A DNA stretch of 37,354 bases, from the NCBI GenBank assembly GCA_030064975.1, contig JASJDX010000004.1:1-37354 (forward strand), given 5' to 3'. The notes under the pieces are model-generated. The model did not search any database and had not been told where the DNA came from. It was given only the letters and a program-made list of their open reading frames with translations. This DNA comes from Pleurocapsa sp. MO_192.B19 (GTDB lineage Bacteria; Cyanobacteriota; Cyanobacteriia; Cyanobacteriales; Xenococcaceae). Below are positions 1-9,231 of the stretch, one piece after another (position 1 is the stretch's first letter; the number at the start of each line of letters is the position of its first letter). A program made the position numbers and the translations under genes.

Positions 1-2
1 CT

Positions 3-152
3 GAGCAATGCCTAAACTCTACTAAACGATGGGATAATTTTTTTCGTCGAAGTCCCTTAGAAAGTGCGCTCGCAGAAGCTTATAGTCAAGTCTCTTTGAA
101 AGATATTCGTAATTGGTTTGCTCATTCCTGCTACTGTATCTCACCAATTTGA
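3..152 (+). pseudogene. C-terminal end of a transposase-like CDS running in from the left edge (IS630-like suspected)
   Basis: Open frame from the window edge: EQCLNSTKRWDNFFRRSPLESALAEAYSQVSLKDIRNWFAHSCYCISPI*. The stop codon lies inside a sequence repeated as the end of a MITE-like element at 6346-6374. Confidence 0.45.
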
Positions 153-162
153 GAAAGGCTAT

Positions 163-192
163 ATTACTTATTACTTATTACTTATTACTTAA
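163..192. repeat. 7-bp tandem repeat (TTACTTA), STRR-like
   Basis: attacttattacttattacttattacttaa, about 4 units. Confidence 0.85.
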
Positions 193-394
193 GGGCAGCA
201 GTACTAATTCAGTCAAAGACTTTAGTCATAGAGAAATATACTCAGTGGTAAACGAAAGTATAAGGGTGGTTATCTCTTTAGTTGAAGTATGATTCAAGAC
301 GTTTTTCAGATGTTTTTAGCTCCTCAAATTTTTAATATAAGACCATACAAAACAAAAACAACAACAATAACAAAAACAACGGGAGAATCAAACC

Positions 395-616
395 ATGCAA
401 TTACGTTTTTTAGGACAAACTTACTCTGCTGATAACAATCAAGTTGAAACTACTGCTTCAGAATATACTGCTCGGTTTCGGGGACAAAGTTATACTATTC
501 CCATTCCTACTCAAATCGTTAAATCACAATTAAGCAAACCACAATTAAGCGTAAGTGTCAGAAAATATCGTGGTGTATATTATATTGTCGAAACAAAAGC
601 CCAAATAGCAAAATAA
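395..616 (+). CDS. DUF4278 domain-containing protein
   Basis: 73 aa; MQLRFLGQTYSA...YRGVYYIVE pattern typical of small cyanobacterial DUF4278 proteins. Confidence 0.75.
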   Translation: MQLRFLGQTYSADNNQVETTASEYTARFRGQSYTIPIPTQIVKSQLSKPQLSVSVRKYRGVYYIVETKAQIAK

Positions 617-691
617 TTGCTACGGATTTGTTCAAGATCGTTACCGATTAAGTCACAATCAAAAGTATAAACATAATCGAGATCTAACGCG

Positions 692-1141
692 ATGAACGAA
701 CGCTGTATGATTCCCGTAATTAAAACCCTCAAGGATTATCAAGCTTATCGCATTAGTCCTAAAGATACTAACCGCTTAGCGATCGTCTTCGATCCTAGCA
801 ATGCCAACGACTCATTAACTGTTTGTGTGGAAATCTTTGATGTAGGTAGTGCAACTCCTCCTCACCGCCATAATTTTGCAGTGGAGATGTTTTTTATCCT
901 TAAAGGTGAAGGTATGGCAGTATGTGATGGGAAAGAAGTTCCCTTGCATAGTGGTGATAGCGTGTTGATGCCTAAAACGGGTACTCATTATCTAAAAAAT
1001 ACAGGCTCTGAGCGTTTATATGTGTTGTGTATTATGGTTCCCAATGAAGATTTTTCTGAGTTGATCCGCAGCGGCATACCCGCAACCTTAGATGAAGAAG
1101 ATATGAAGGTATTATCTCGTATTGATTCTTTAGTCTCATGA
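692..1141 (+). CDS. cupin domain-containing protein
   Basis: PPHRHNFAVEMFFILKGEGMAVCDG...GDSVLMPKTGTHYLKNTG cupin motifs. Confidence 0.85.
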   Translation: MNERCMIPVIKTLKDYQAYRISPKDTNRLAIVFDPSNANDSLTVCVEIFDVGSATPPHRHNFAVEMFFILKGEGMAVCDGKEVPLHSGDSVLMPKTGTHYLKNTGSERLYVLCIMVPNEDFSELIRSGIPATLDEEDMKVLSRIDSLVS

Positions 1142-1228
1142 TAGTTCAATTTAAATGTGTCAGACAGTTACTGCGCTTTTGGGTTGAGTAGACCACAATC
1201 AGTCTAATCTAAAAAAGCTAATAGTGAG

Positions 1229-1325
1229 AGCGACCCCGCGTTATCCGAAGGTGTCCCTAAAGGGATACACTCCGATATATCCTTTAGGGCGACGCAAGGC
1301 GCAAGGGAATGCGCTCGAACCCGAA
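1229..1325. repeat. GC-rich dispersed palindromic repeat
   Basis: CCCTAAAGGGATA...TATCCTTTAGGG hairpin (1255-1289) followed by gcgacgcaaggcgcaagggaatgcgctcg; related words occur at 37167-37258. Confidence 0.6.
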
Positions 1326-1613
1326 GGGCTAATAGCTGACAGCTAATAGCTAAAAACTAGTTAGTAAACAACGTAGTCTATCAAGCATGAAAACTGCTGT
1401 AAGTAGATAGCAGTTCTAGCTGAAGTAATACCTGAATTTTTCCTCTTTTGTTGCTTTCGTATTAAGTGCATAATACTTAAATAAAATACTTAAATATTTA
1501 CTACATAATATTTACTACAGATGTTTGACTACAAAATGAGTAGTAGTAGTAAGTAAGTTAGGGGAGAACGACCGTGCTTCTTTTAGAAGAGCTTTGCTAA
1601 CGCCCGTACAAGA

Positions 1614-1639
1614 GTAGTAAGTAGTAAGTAGTAAGTAAC
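1614..1639. repeat. 7-bp tandem repeat (GTAGTAA), STRR-like
   Basis: gtagtaagtagtaagtagtaagtaac. Confidence 0.75.
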
Positions 1640-1671
1640 AAGAAAAAAAATCAAGGGATTCAATTAAAGCC

Positions 1672-2046
1672 ATGATCAAACACAATTCTGATTTTCCCTA
1701 CGAACGTGAATTTAGGGAATACCTGAAACGAAACCGCATCCGCGAAACTATGTTTCGTACTGAAGCAGAAGCAGAATGTTTGGCTGCACCAGCAGACAGG
1801 AAAAATAATACTCACACTCAATCTTCTGAAAAAGAAATTATTTTTGCTTTGGGATTTATATGTACATTGGTGGTGTTGAGTGTTTTTCAGTTGTATCGCT
1901 CTGTAGAAGTTACTCCAGCTAACCCAAAAATTGCCAACTTAAGAGAATTATCTGCTTCAAATACAGAAAAAATTATTAAGAGAAGTTCGAGGAAAGAAAA
2001 TGAAGCTATTCAAAAAAAGTACTTGTTCCAAAAAATCAAACAATAA
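1672..2046 (+). CDS. hypothetical protein with one predicted transmembrane segment
   Basis: 124 aa; hydrophobic stretch IIFALGFICTLVVLSVFQLY; directly upstream of and overlapping the DUF928 ORF. Confidence 0.55.
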   Translation: MIKHNSDFPYEREFREYLKRNRIRETMFRTEAEAECLAAPADRKNNTHTQSSEKEIIFALGFICTLVVLSVFQLYRSVEVTPANPKIANLRELSASNTEKIIKRSSRKENEAIQKKYLFQKIKQ

Positions 2047-2971
2047 TTCAGATGGGATTAATTTTTTAATTGTATTTAGTTGCTCATTAACAACAGTAGG
2101 GATCAGCTTAGTTCTACGGACTTACTCTGCAACCGCTGGTGCGCTTGGCGCGGTTGGGGAACTAGCACCAAAGTATGCGGCATATTATCCCACGAAGATG
2201 GGACAAGCCGAAGACATCGCTGATACCGATACTGAGATTAATACACCTGTCTTATTCCGCCCCCCACCAGAGTCAGAACGACCAGAAAATACTGAGGGTG
2301 CAGCTTCACGAGGCGGAACTTCTGACCAATATAAAGAGTGTCCTCAAGACTTTTTTGTCTTTCGACAACAGGAGTTCCTTGGCGATCGAGAAGGGTCTGG
2401 TGGAGGGCGAAATCGCCTCAGTTTAACTGCTATTGTACCCGATCGCAACTATGGGTTAACGGTAGCCGAGCGCCCTAATTTTTGGTTTTATTTACCTAAA
2501 ACTTCAGCACGCCAAGCAATTTTAAGTATCAAAGAAGAAGGTAATAACCCTCATTGGCAACAGTCAATTAATCTTAAAGGAGAAACTGGAATTATTGGCA
2601 TTAAATTGTCAGATGATGCTCCTGCTTTAGAAATTGGCAAAAATTATCAGTGGGCAATAATATTAGTTTGCGGTAATAAACCAAATCCTAACGATCCATT
2701 TGTTACTGCTTGGATTAAACGTGTTGATGAATCTATTAATAATAGTAAGAGAGAAGGGTCATTCGCCCCTACAGGGTTGGAAAAGGCTAATGTGTATGCA
2801 CAAAATGGAATTTGGTACGATGCGCTAGATATTTTGATAGCCGAAAGACAATCGTCTTGGGATAATTGGAGCGAGCTTTGGATGAAATATCTGCAATCTG
2901 CTGGTTTGGATCAAATTGCTAATAAACCAGTTGTCAAGGAAGGAGCATATAAACTCTTGAAGAAACATTAA
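2000..2971 (+). CDS. DUF928 domain-containing protein
   Basis: GGGRNRLSLTAIVPDRNYGLTVAERPNFWFYLPKTSA...NGIWYDALDILI, DUF928 signatures; the true start may be downstream of the 47-nt overlap. Confidence 0.8.
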   Translation: MKLFKKSTCSKKSNNNSDGINFLIVFSCSLTTVGISLVLRTYSATAGALGAVGELAPKYAAYYPTKMGQAEDIADTDTEINTPVLFRPPPESERPENTEGAASRGGTSDQYKECPQDFFVFRQQEFLGDREGSGGGRNRLSLTAIVPDRNYGLTVAERPNFWFYLPKTSARQAILSIKEEGNNPHWQQSINLKGETGIIGIKLSDDAPALEIGKNYQWAIILVCGNKPNPNDPFVTAWIKRVDESINNSKREGSFAPTGLEKANVYAQNGIWYDALDILIAERQSSWDNWSELWMKYLQSAGLDQIANKPVVKEGAYKLLKKH

Positions 2972-3171
2972 CATACAAGAGACCGCACCTCCGCTTGGCG
3001 AATTGTCCCTACAGTAATTGTTACACGTGAGGCAAGGAATTCGGAGTTAGGAGGCGCGGAGTTATGATTTTTTCCTCGAACTATGCGAGATAAACAAGGA
3101 GATAATCAGGAATTGAGGCATCTATAAAACTGATAAATTCCCAAATTTTGAGCTTTATCGAACTCAGGTTG

Positions 3172-5877
3172 TTACAGTAATTGTTTAATTCCTTCGTCAA
3201 TCAGGCATGAATTGTCTTTGTTTTCTGATTGTTTGAGATATTCTAAAGCAATTCTGCTGACAATAGGTTGCTGGGGATATTTTGCTGACAGGAATGCCAA
3301 AGTGTGATGGAATCTTAGTCGATCGCGTTGTTTATTTGTGATGATGATTGCCATAATTACAGTAGCCATCAGAGTCAGCAATGCAGGTATCAGAGGCAGC
3401 CAGCAACCTGATAAAAATGCTAGGTAACAAGTAATAATCAATAAGATGCTAGTTAGGCAAACATAATAACAAATGGCGATCGCCGATTGTAACCTCCAAG
3501 AAATAATAACTCCGATCGTTCCCCACCAGAGTATCCAAAGAGATTCTAACAGTTTGTTATAGGTGCGGAGTAAAGGGCGATTATCGATCGCTGCACTAAT
3601 TATTTGACTGGTAACATTAGCATGAATAAAAACTCCTGACATTTTTTGGGGAGAACGAAACCAACTTTTGCTATAGGGAGTGTAGAAAGAATCTTTGATA
3701 CTTTCAGCAGTAGAACCAATTAAAATCAAGCGATCGCGGATATCTTTGGCAGCAATTTCGCCTTTTAGTACTTCTGTTAAAGAATATTGCCTAAAATTAG
3801 CCTCTGTTCCCCAAAAATTGAGTAATATTTGATATCCTCCCTCATCTGCACCTATATACCCCCCATCATTAGAGTGAAATCGCTCAAAGATAGCTTCCCC
3901 TAAACGATAGCGACTAGCAAAGCTGGCGCTGGGACGATCGCGATTGACGGGTTCAAGCTGAATTCCGCGCTCTTTTAGGTAATGTAGGGCTAGGATAGTA
4001 CCCAAACTGTAGCGTGTCTGTTTATCTTCTCCTACTATAGATAATAATGCACGGCGTATTTTACCATCACTATCTGAGATTACATTAGAAAAGCCGACTT
4101 GTTCTTGAGAGACAGTTGGTGGAGGAGTAATGGGATCGTTAGAATCATCGGGTACTTGCTCGACGACATATAGATTAGGAGTAGAGTTAAAAATTTGGCG
4201 TAAATCTTGAGTTCCTGGTGCGACAGGTAAATCGCGGTAAATATCTAAGGCGATCGCACTTGGTTGTTGTGCCTTTAACTTTTTAATTGCTGTTGCTAGA
4301 ATGCGATCGGGAATGGGCCATTGTCCCACTGCCTTGATGTCTTGTTCATCAATAGTAACTACGACAATTCGCGATTCTTTTTCAGCTGAAAGTCGCCAAT
4401 AAAAAAAGCGATCGAGTAAATTCCATTCCCAACTTTGTAAAATTCCCGTACAACGCAGTAACAAAATAAATCCCGTCACTCCCAAGGTGATAATTGATAG
4501 CCATTTGTGATCTAACCGTTGCTTATTTACTCTTTGTTGTGCTTTTTTTCTCGCTATTGCTAACAGTTTACTAGCTGCTTCTACTGCTGCTAAAGCCTTT
4601 TCTGCTTCCTGTTTGGCTAAATCTTGACTAGCAACCAAAAACTGATAATCTATATCGGCAAGACTTTTACCCAATGCCCAAGTTAGAGCATGTTGTAAAT
4701 CTTTTCCTTTAAGTAGATAAGTTGGATCGCAATTATTTGTAGCTATCCAATTGGCGATCGCTTGATCGTAGGGGCGTAATTGTCCTAATTGTTCGTCTAC
4801 CCAAGCTAAATTAAAGATCTGGGCATAAATCGGATTATTAACTTCTAGGTTACCCCGTCTATTTACAACCAAACCCGATAAACGTAATTCTATATGTTCT
4901 GCGCTATTATTAAGCTCAATTTTTCCTTGTTGCAAAATCTCTCGATATAAACCTAGTAGACGAATAGTTTTTGAGGAATTTCGATTACATAGGCGATCTC
5001 TTATAGTACGTAAATGTTCTGGTTCATCTTGTGTTTCCCAATCATTGATAATATATTTTTCAACGATATTAGCTACTAGAGTTTTTTCTTGATTGTTCCC
5101 TTTTTCTAAGACTAATTTACATAACTTTTGGGTTAAAAAAGGTTGTCCTCCTGTCCAATATAAAATCTCTGCTAGTATCTGTTTGGGATTAGCAACTTTA
5201 TCGGCTAAACCTGACATCAAAGGTAAAGCTTCTTTAAATTTAAATCCCTGTAAATTTATCGCTGTACCAATATCAAAAGGAGATTGAGTTTTATCTACAA
5301 CTAAATCTCTAGGTGCTGCTACGCCTAAAAGGGTAAAGGTCAGACGATGGTAATTTGAATTAATTTGACGCTTTTGATAACAACTATGAATTAAAGCAAA
5401 AAAATCATCTAGAGAAAACTTTTGGCTGAGAACTCGATCTATTTCATCAATAAAAACTACAATTTTTTGCGTAACTTCTACTAATAAAATATCCTCAATA
5501 AACACACTCATTCTCTGTACGGGAGTAAATATATCTCTTTTCTCTCGCCACCAACTACGCCAATTAAACTGCAGTTGGCAACCACGAACTAGAGAACGAA
5601 TAATTCCTGCATACCACTTTTCAGGAGTCAAATCTTGGATTCCCATACCAGTCAAGTCAATAAAAATACAAACAGTTGATTCTGCTTGTAATCTTTCCAT
5701 TGCTCGTATTCGCAAACTAGATTTACCCATTTGTCGTGAATTTAAAACATAGCAAAATTGTCCTTCTTTCAAGGCTTTATCTAATTCGCGATCGGCTTTA
5801 CGTTCCACATAGCTAGGAGATTCATTAGCTAAACTTCCTCCTATTTGATATGAGAATGTTGTATTATTTTCATTCAT
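3172..5877 (-). CDS. AAA-like (AAA_35) ATPase fused to a CHASE2 sensor domain with transmembrane segments
   Basis: Walker A region SRQMGKSSL, Walker B VVFIDEIDRVL; C-terminal half LLDRFFYWRLSAEKESRIVVVTIDEQDIKAVGQWPIPD...GVFIHANVTSQIISAA, CHASE2 signatures, followed by hydrophobic helices. Confidence 0.88.
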   Translation of the reverse strand: MNENNTTFSYQIGGSLANESPSYVERKADRELDKALKEGQFCYVLNSRQMGKSSLRIRAMERLQAESTVCIFIDLTGMGIQDLTPEKWYAGIIRSLVRGCQLQFNWRSWWREKRDIFTPVQRMSVFIEDILLVEVTQKIVVFIDEIDRVLSQKFSLDDFFALIHSCYQKRQINSNYHRLTFTLLGVAAPRDLVVDKTQSPFDIGTAINLQGFKFKEALPLMSGLADKVANPKQILAEILYWTGGQPFLTQKLCKLVLEKGNNQEKTLVANIVEKYIINDWETQDEPEHLRTIRDRLCNRNSSKTIRLLGLYREILQQGKIELNNSAEHIELRLSGLVVNRRGNLEVNNPIYAQIFNLAWVDEQLGQLRPYDQAIANWIATNNCDPTYLLKGKDLQHALTWALGKSLADIDYQFLVASQDLAKQEAEKALAAVEAASKLLAIARKKAQQRVNKQRLDHKWLSIITLGVTGFILLLRCTGILQSWEWNLLDRFFYWRLSAEKESRIVVVTIDEQDIKAVGQWPIPDRILATAIKKLKAQQPSAIALDIYRDLPVAPGTQDLRQIFNSTPNLYVVEQVPDDSNDPITPPPTVSQEQVGFSNVISDSDGKIRRALLSIVGEDKQTRYSLGTILALHYLKERGIQLEPVNRDRPSASFASRYRLGEAIFERFHSNDGGYIGADEGGYQILLNFWGTEANFRQYSLTEVLKGEIAAKDIRDRLILIGSTAESIKDSFYTPYSKSWFRSPQKMSGVFIHANVTSQIISAAIDNRPLLRTYNKLLESLWILWWGTIGVIISWRLQSAIAICYYVCLTSILLIITCYLAFLSGCWLPLIPALLTLMATVIMAIIITNKQRDRLRFHHTLAFLSAKYPQQPIVSRIALEYLKQSENKDNSCLIDEGIKQLL

Positions 5878-6168
5878 TAAGGTATTTAGCAGTCATCTAG
5901 GTAAAAATGCTAATGTAACTTTTTTTTGAACAATTTGAACAAGTTTATTCAGCTATCTAATAGCTAATTTTATCTGGCTCTGCTGAAGGTATCAGAATAT
6001 CAAGTAACTTAATAAAGAATAAGAAAATCAAGGTATGAAAATTTTTAGACTTCATTATAATGTACTTTTAATTGTTCTGCCTGGAAAATGATTTTGCTTG
6101 TAAGAAGTTGTTTAAAGTTATTTATTAAGATTATGCAGTTATTCTATAATTCAGCACTAAGGGAAAAA

Positions 6169-6230
6169 TTCAGGTATTCTTTCAGGTATTTTTTCAGGTA
6201 TTTTTTCAGGTATTTTTTCAGAGCATTTTG
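6169..6230. repeat. 12-bp tandem repeat (TTCAGGTATTTT)
   Basis: ttcaggtattctttcaggtattttttcaggtattttttcaggtattttttcag. Confidence 0.9.
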
Positions 6231-6243
6231 GTCGTACTAGAGG

Positions 6244-6374
6244 TATAGCAGTTCTCGAATTAGTGAAGTACACCTCGGTTAGGATAAGTTCGGAATTCGG
6301 AGTACTCGCTACGCGAGACGCTACGCTACGGAATTCGGAAAATTTTGTACCTCACCTATTTGAGAAAGGCTATA
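6244..6374. mobile_element. 131-bp MITE-like element with ~29-bp imperfect terminal inverted repeats
   Basis: Left TATAGCAGTTCTCGAATTAGTGAAGTACA; right end reverse-complemented TATAGCCTTTCTCAAATAGGTGAGGTACA. The right end is nearly identical to 135-163 at the transposase tail. Confidence 0.7.
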
Positions 6375-6384
6375 AATATATAAA

Positions 6385-7746
6385 TTATGTTGCCAAAATA
6401 CGCTTAAAATAGTCTCGATAGAGTTTACATCGAGGGGATACTAAATTTTTTTGATGTTGAACTAAGCCGATACTATGTAACTTATAAATTTGCAGAGAAT
6501 CAAGTGGCACAGGTTCAACAGATTTCACTACTTGGACAAATGCAGAACTTAGTTCAGGAGATTGTTTTAAGATATTTAATAAACGACGTAAAGGATTGCT
6601 ATAAATTCCTGTTTCAGAAACAGCTTTCTGTAAAAATTGCTTTAAAGTTAGATTTTGAGTTTTAATTTGATACATTGCTAATCTTACTAAGTAAGGATGT
6701 CCTCCGACTAAATCCATTAACTTGGTAATCTGAGAGCGATCCCAATTGAGTTGATACAAAGAAGCTAAAGTTTCTACTTGTGAAGCAGTAAGCTCTTCGA
6801 GTAGAATTGGCACTCCTGCATTAAAGGGAGATTGATTAATGTCTAAAGGAATATATACTTCGGTCGAATGTGCCAGTATTAGTTTTAATTTGGCCCAACA
6901 ATGATAAATTTTGCCTTTTTCGTGCCAACTTCGCAACATCCCAAAAAAATCTTCGATTACCTCTTCGTAAGAGAATAATCTGTCAATATTATCTAAAGCC
7001 AAAGCAATCTCGCTGGTTATTTCGGCTAAGATATATTCTTCAAAATATACGGTGCAGTTATCATTACTTCCCAGAATATCTATATCCCAATAATCTTTGA
7101 CCTTATTTTCTAATTTTAACTGTCGCGAAACCATGACACATAGCCAGCGCAATAGTTTATCTAAATCCTGGAGAATAGAACGCTCAACACAACCAAAATC
7201 TAAATATACTGTTTGGTGAGCAGAGACACGCCCTTGTTCGAGAATTCGATTAACTAAAGAAGTTTTTCCCATCCATTTGACTGCTTTAATTCGAATTAAA
7301 GAGCCTGGTTTAATAACTGTTTGATAACAGACAGATTCAATAAGCGATCGCTCAATATAAAAAGGAGAACCTAAAGCAACTGAACCTTCAGGAAAAGTTA
7401 AATTTTCAGTTGCTAAAGATTCTAATATTTGAGTTTGATATTGAATCAAACTATCTTGAGTTTGTATGCGCCATTTCCGTTGTAAAGCTGCTTGGAAATT
7501 TTTCTTTGATACCTTCTCTTGCAAAGCGGCTGAAAGATTAGCCCATAGCTTATTTCCTACGTCTTTACTTAAATAGTTGCTTGTATAACCTTCAGCTTCA
7601 GCAATTTCTTCATAGGTTTGATTATCCCAAGCACCGCGCAAGATAAGAATTTCAATATCGCTGAGATGTTTCCCTGTTTGCTCAAAGACTAAATTATCGA
7701 CTGTTCGTTGCGCTTTTTCCCAAGTAAACTCTGTATCTAAATTCAT
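6385..7746 (-). CDS. AAA-like (AAA_35) ATPase with N-terminal vMAP-type helix-turn-helix domain
   Basis: N-term KAQRTVDNLVFEQTGKHLSDIEILILRGAWDNQTYEEIAEAEGYTSNYL...; P-loop region IKAVKWMGKTSL; paralog of 33172-34587. Confidence 0.82.
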   Translation of the reverse strand: MNLDTEFTWEKAQRTVDNLVFEQTGKHLSDIEILILRGAWDNQTYEEIAEAEGYTSNYLSKDVGNKLWANLSAALQEKVSKKNFQAALQRKWRIQTQDSLIQYQTQILESLATENLTFPEGSVALGSPFYIERSLIESVCYQTVIKPGSLIRIKAVKWMGKTSLVNRILEQGRVSAHQTVYLDFGCVERSILQDLDKLLRWLCVMVSRQLKLENKVKDYWDIDILGSNDNCTVYFEEYILAEITSEIALALDNIDRLFSYEEVIEDFFGMLRSWHEKGKIYHCWAKLKLILAHSTEVYIPLDINQSPFNAGVPILLEELTASQVETLASLYQLNWDRSQITKLMDLVGGHPYLVRLAMYQIKTQNLTLKQFLQKAVSETGIYSNPLRRLLNILKQSPELSSAFVQVVKSVEPVPLDSLQIYKLHSIGLVQHQKNLVSPRCKLYRDYFKRILAT

Positions 7747-7830
7747 CTCGTAATTTAAAAAGTACTACTCTTGCCCCTACGATGAATTGTAAACAAGAGA
7801 AGTAGACTTAATACAATTAATTCAAAAACT

Positions 7831-8817
7831 TTACCTCAGGCGATCGCGTTCGATATCATAAATTGCTTTTTCCCAGTACCAAGTATCAGGTTTACCTGGA
7901 TAGCGTTGCATCAATCTTTCTACCAGACTTTGGGCAATATTCCAATTACCAACTAAGATATATAGTCGATTTTGGAGAGCATTTTGGGGATGACTAGTAC
8001 GGATTAGTTGAGGAATATTTTGTTGCTTAAAAGTGCTTTGCTCATAAACATTATTTAGCTGTAATTCTAAACAGCATCGCTCTAATCTTTCAGACTCGGC
8101 GATATTTCCTTGAGTGCGGAAACATTGCGCTGCTTGGCGTAAATCTTGTTTTGCCTGTTCGTATTCTCCCAATTCAACACTGATATTTCCCCGATATTGA
8201 TAGGCTTGGGCATCGTAGGGATCGAGTTGCAATAGCCAATTACAATCGCGAAAAGCTTCTCCCAGCTTACCTTGGTTAATTTTTTGCAGCACCTGTTGCA
8301 GAAAAGCTTGATTAGTAACTCCCCCTTGGGCTTCAATTTTCTGCTGTTCAATTTGGCGAATACGGGCAATACAAAAACGACAGCTTTCTTTATCTTGGCG
8401 ATCTAAATAAATTTTTCCCGCTTGTTTAAGATAGTCGATCGCCCGATCGTATTCTTGGAGACGAATGCAGATATTAGCCCGTAATTTATAAGCTCGATCG
8501 CAGTTAGGATCGAGACTAAAGATAATTTGCAGATCGATAATACTGCTTTGAATATTATCTATGCTTAAAAAAGCTATAGCACGACTAAGATAAACTTCTA
8601 CCTGCTGAGAATTAAGATTGAGACTTTGATTATAATCGGCGATCGCCTGTTCTATTTTACCTGAATCGTAATAGGCTAACCCTCGATGATAGTAAGCCTC
8701 AGGAAGTTGAATCTTAAGAGCGATCGCTTGATTATAGGCGGCTATTGCTGCTTCATAGTCCCCATTTTTCGCTTTAGCTTTACCCTGCTGTAAAAATTTT
8801 TGTTCCATAGCCATCAA
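7831..8817 (-). CDS. tetratricopeptide repeat (TPR) protein
   Basis: Repeated TPR units: YEAAIAAYNQAIALKIQLPEAYYHRGLAYYDSGKIEQAIADYNQSLNLNSQQ. Confidence 0.9.
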   Translation of the reverse strand: MMAMEQKFLQQGKAKAKNGDYEAAIAAYNQAIALKIQLPEAYYHRGLAYYDSGKIEQAIADYNQSLNLNSQQVEVYLSRAIAFLSIDNIQSSIIDLQIIFSLDPNCDRAYKLRANICIRLQEYDRAIDYLKQAGKIYLDRQDKESCRFCIARIRQIEQQKIEAQGGVTNQAFLQQVLQKINQGKLGEAFRDCNWLLQLDPYDAQAYQYRGNISVELGEYEQAKQDLRQAAQCFRTQGNIAESERLERCCLELQLNNVYEQSTFKQQNIPQLIRTSHPQNALQNRLYILVGNWNIAQSLVERLMQRYPGKPDTWYWEKAIYDIERDRLR

Positions 8818-8870
8818 CCATTAACAATTAACTAAAACTCAGGCATTTGTAGTATCTAGTATATTGTTGC

Positions 8871-9083
8871 TTACGAGCCAAAAACTTCATTTTCTCTTCC
8901 TTTCCACCATTCACCTAGCTTGAGTAGATCTGCTTGAATATCTTCTAATTCTTTCATGTATTCTTGTGGTGGTATTTGAGCTTTCCGTTCTTGTAATTTT
9001 TTTAATCTTAATTGCACCAGTAACCAAGGTTTAGAGATGCCATCGGTAGCTTCGATATATTGAGCTAATTCTTTACTATCCAT
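8871..9083 (-). CDS. small conserved-looking hypothetical protein
   Basis: 70 aa ORF, charged/helical, ATG start, appropriate spacing. Confidence 0.55.
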   Translation of the reverse strand: MDSKELAQYIEATDGISKPWLLVQLRLKKLQERKAQIPPQEYMKELEDIQADLLKLGEWWKGRENEVFGS

Positions 9084-9231
9084 ATTTATGATGTGACTTC
9101 TCCCAACGCTAAATAAAAACTACGCTATCACTTTGTTTTTACTATAGCGTGCTCCCTAAAGTTATATTACTCCTACCTAATTATTTGGGATACTTGAGAT
9201 AATTACTAGTTAAGAATAGTGAGTTAAATAA

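Noticed and set aside
163-192. CRISPR array
   Set aside because: Heptamer units without spacers; STRR-type tandem repeat. The same applies to 1614-1639, 6169-6230 and 10199-10240.
1397-1425. Possible extra copy of the 6244 MITE end (tagatagcagttctagctgaagtaat)
   Set aside because: Similarity is partial and no matching partner end was found nearby.
2175-2426. 83-aa ORF overlapping DUF928
   Set aside because: Alternate frame of a supported CDS.
5093-5287. Antisense ORF inside the CHASE2 ATPase gene
   Set aside because: Shadow ORF opposite a strong coding region; likewise 6870-7100, 8082-8369, 12566-12820, 22508-22894, 23126-23320, 28256-28441, 28681-28863 and 31084-31269.
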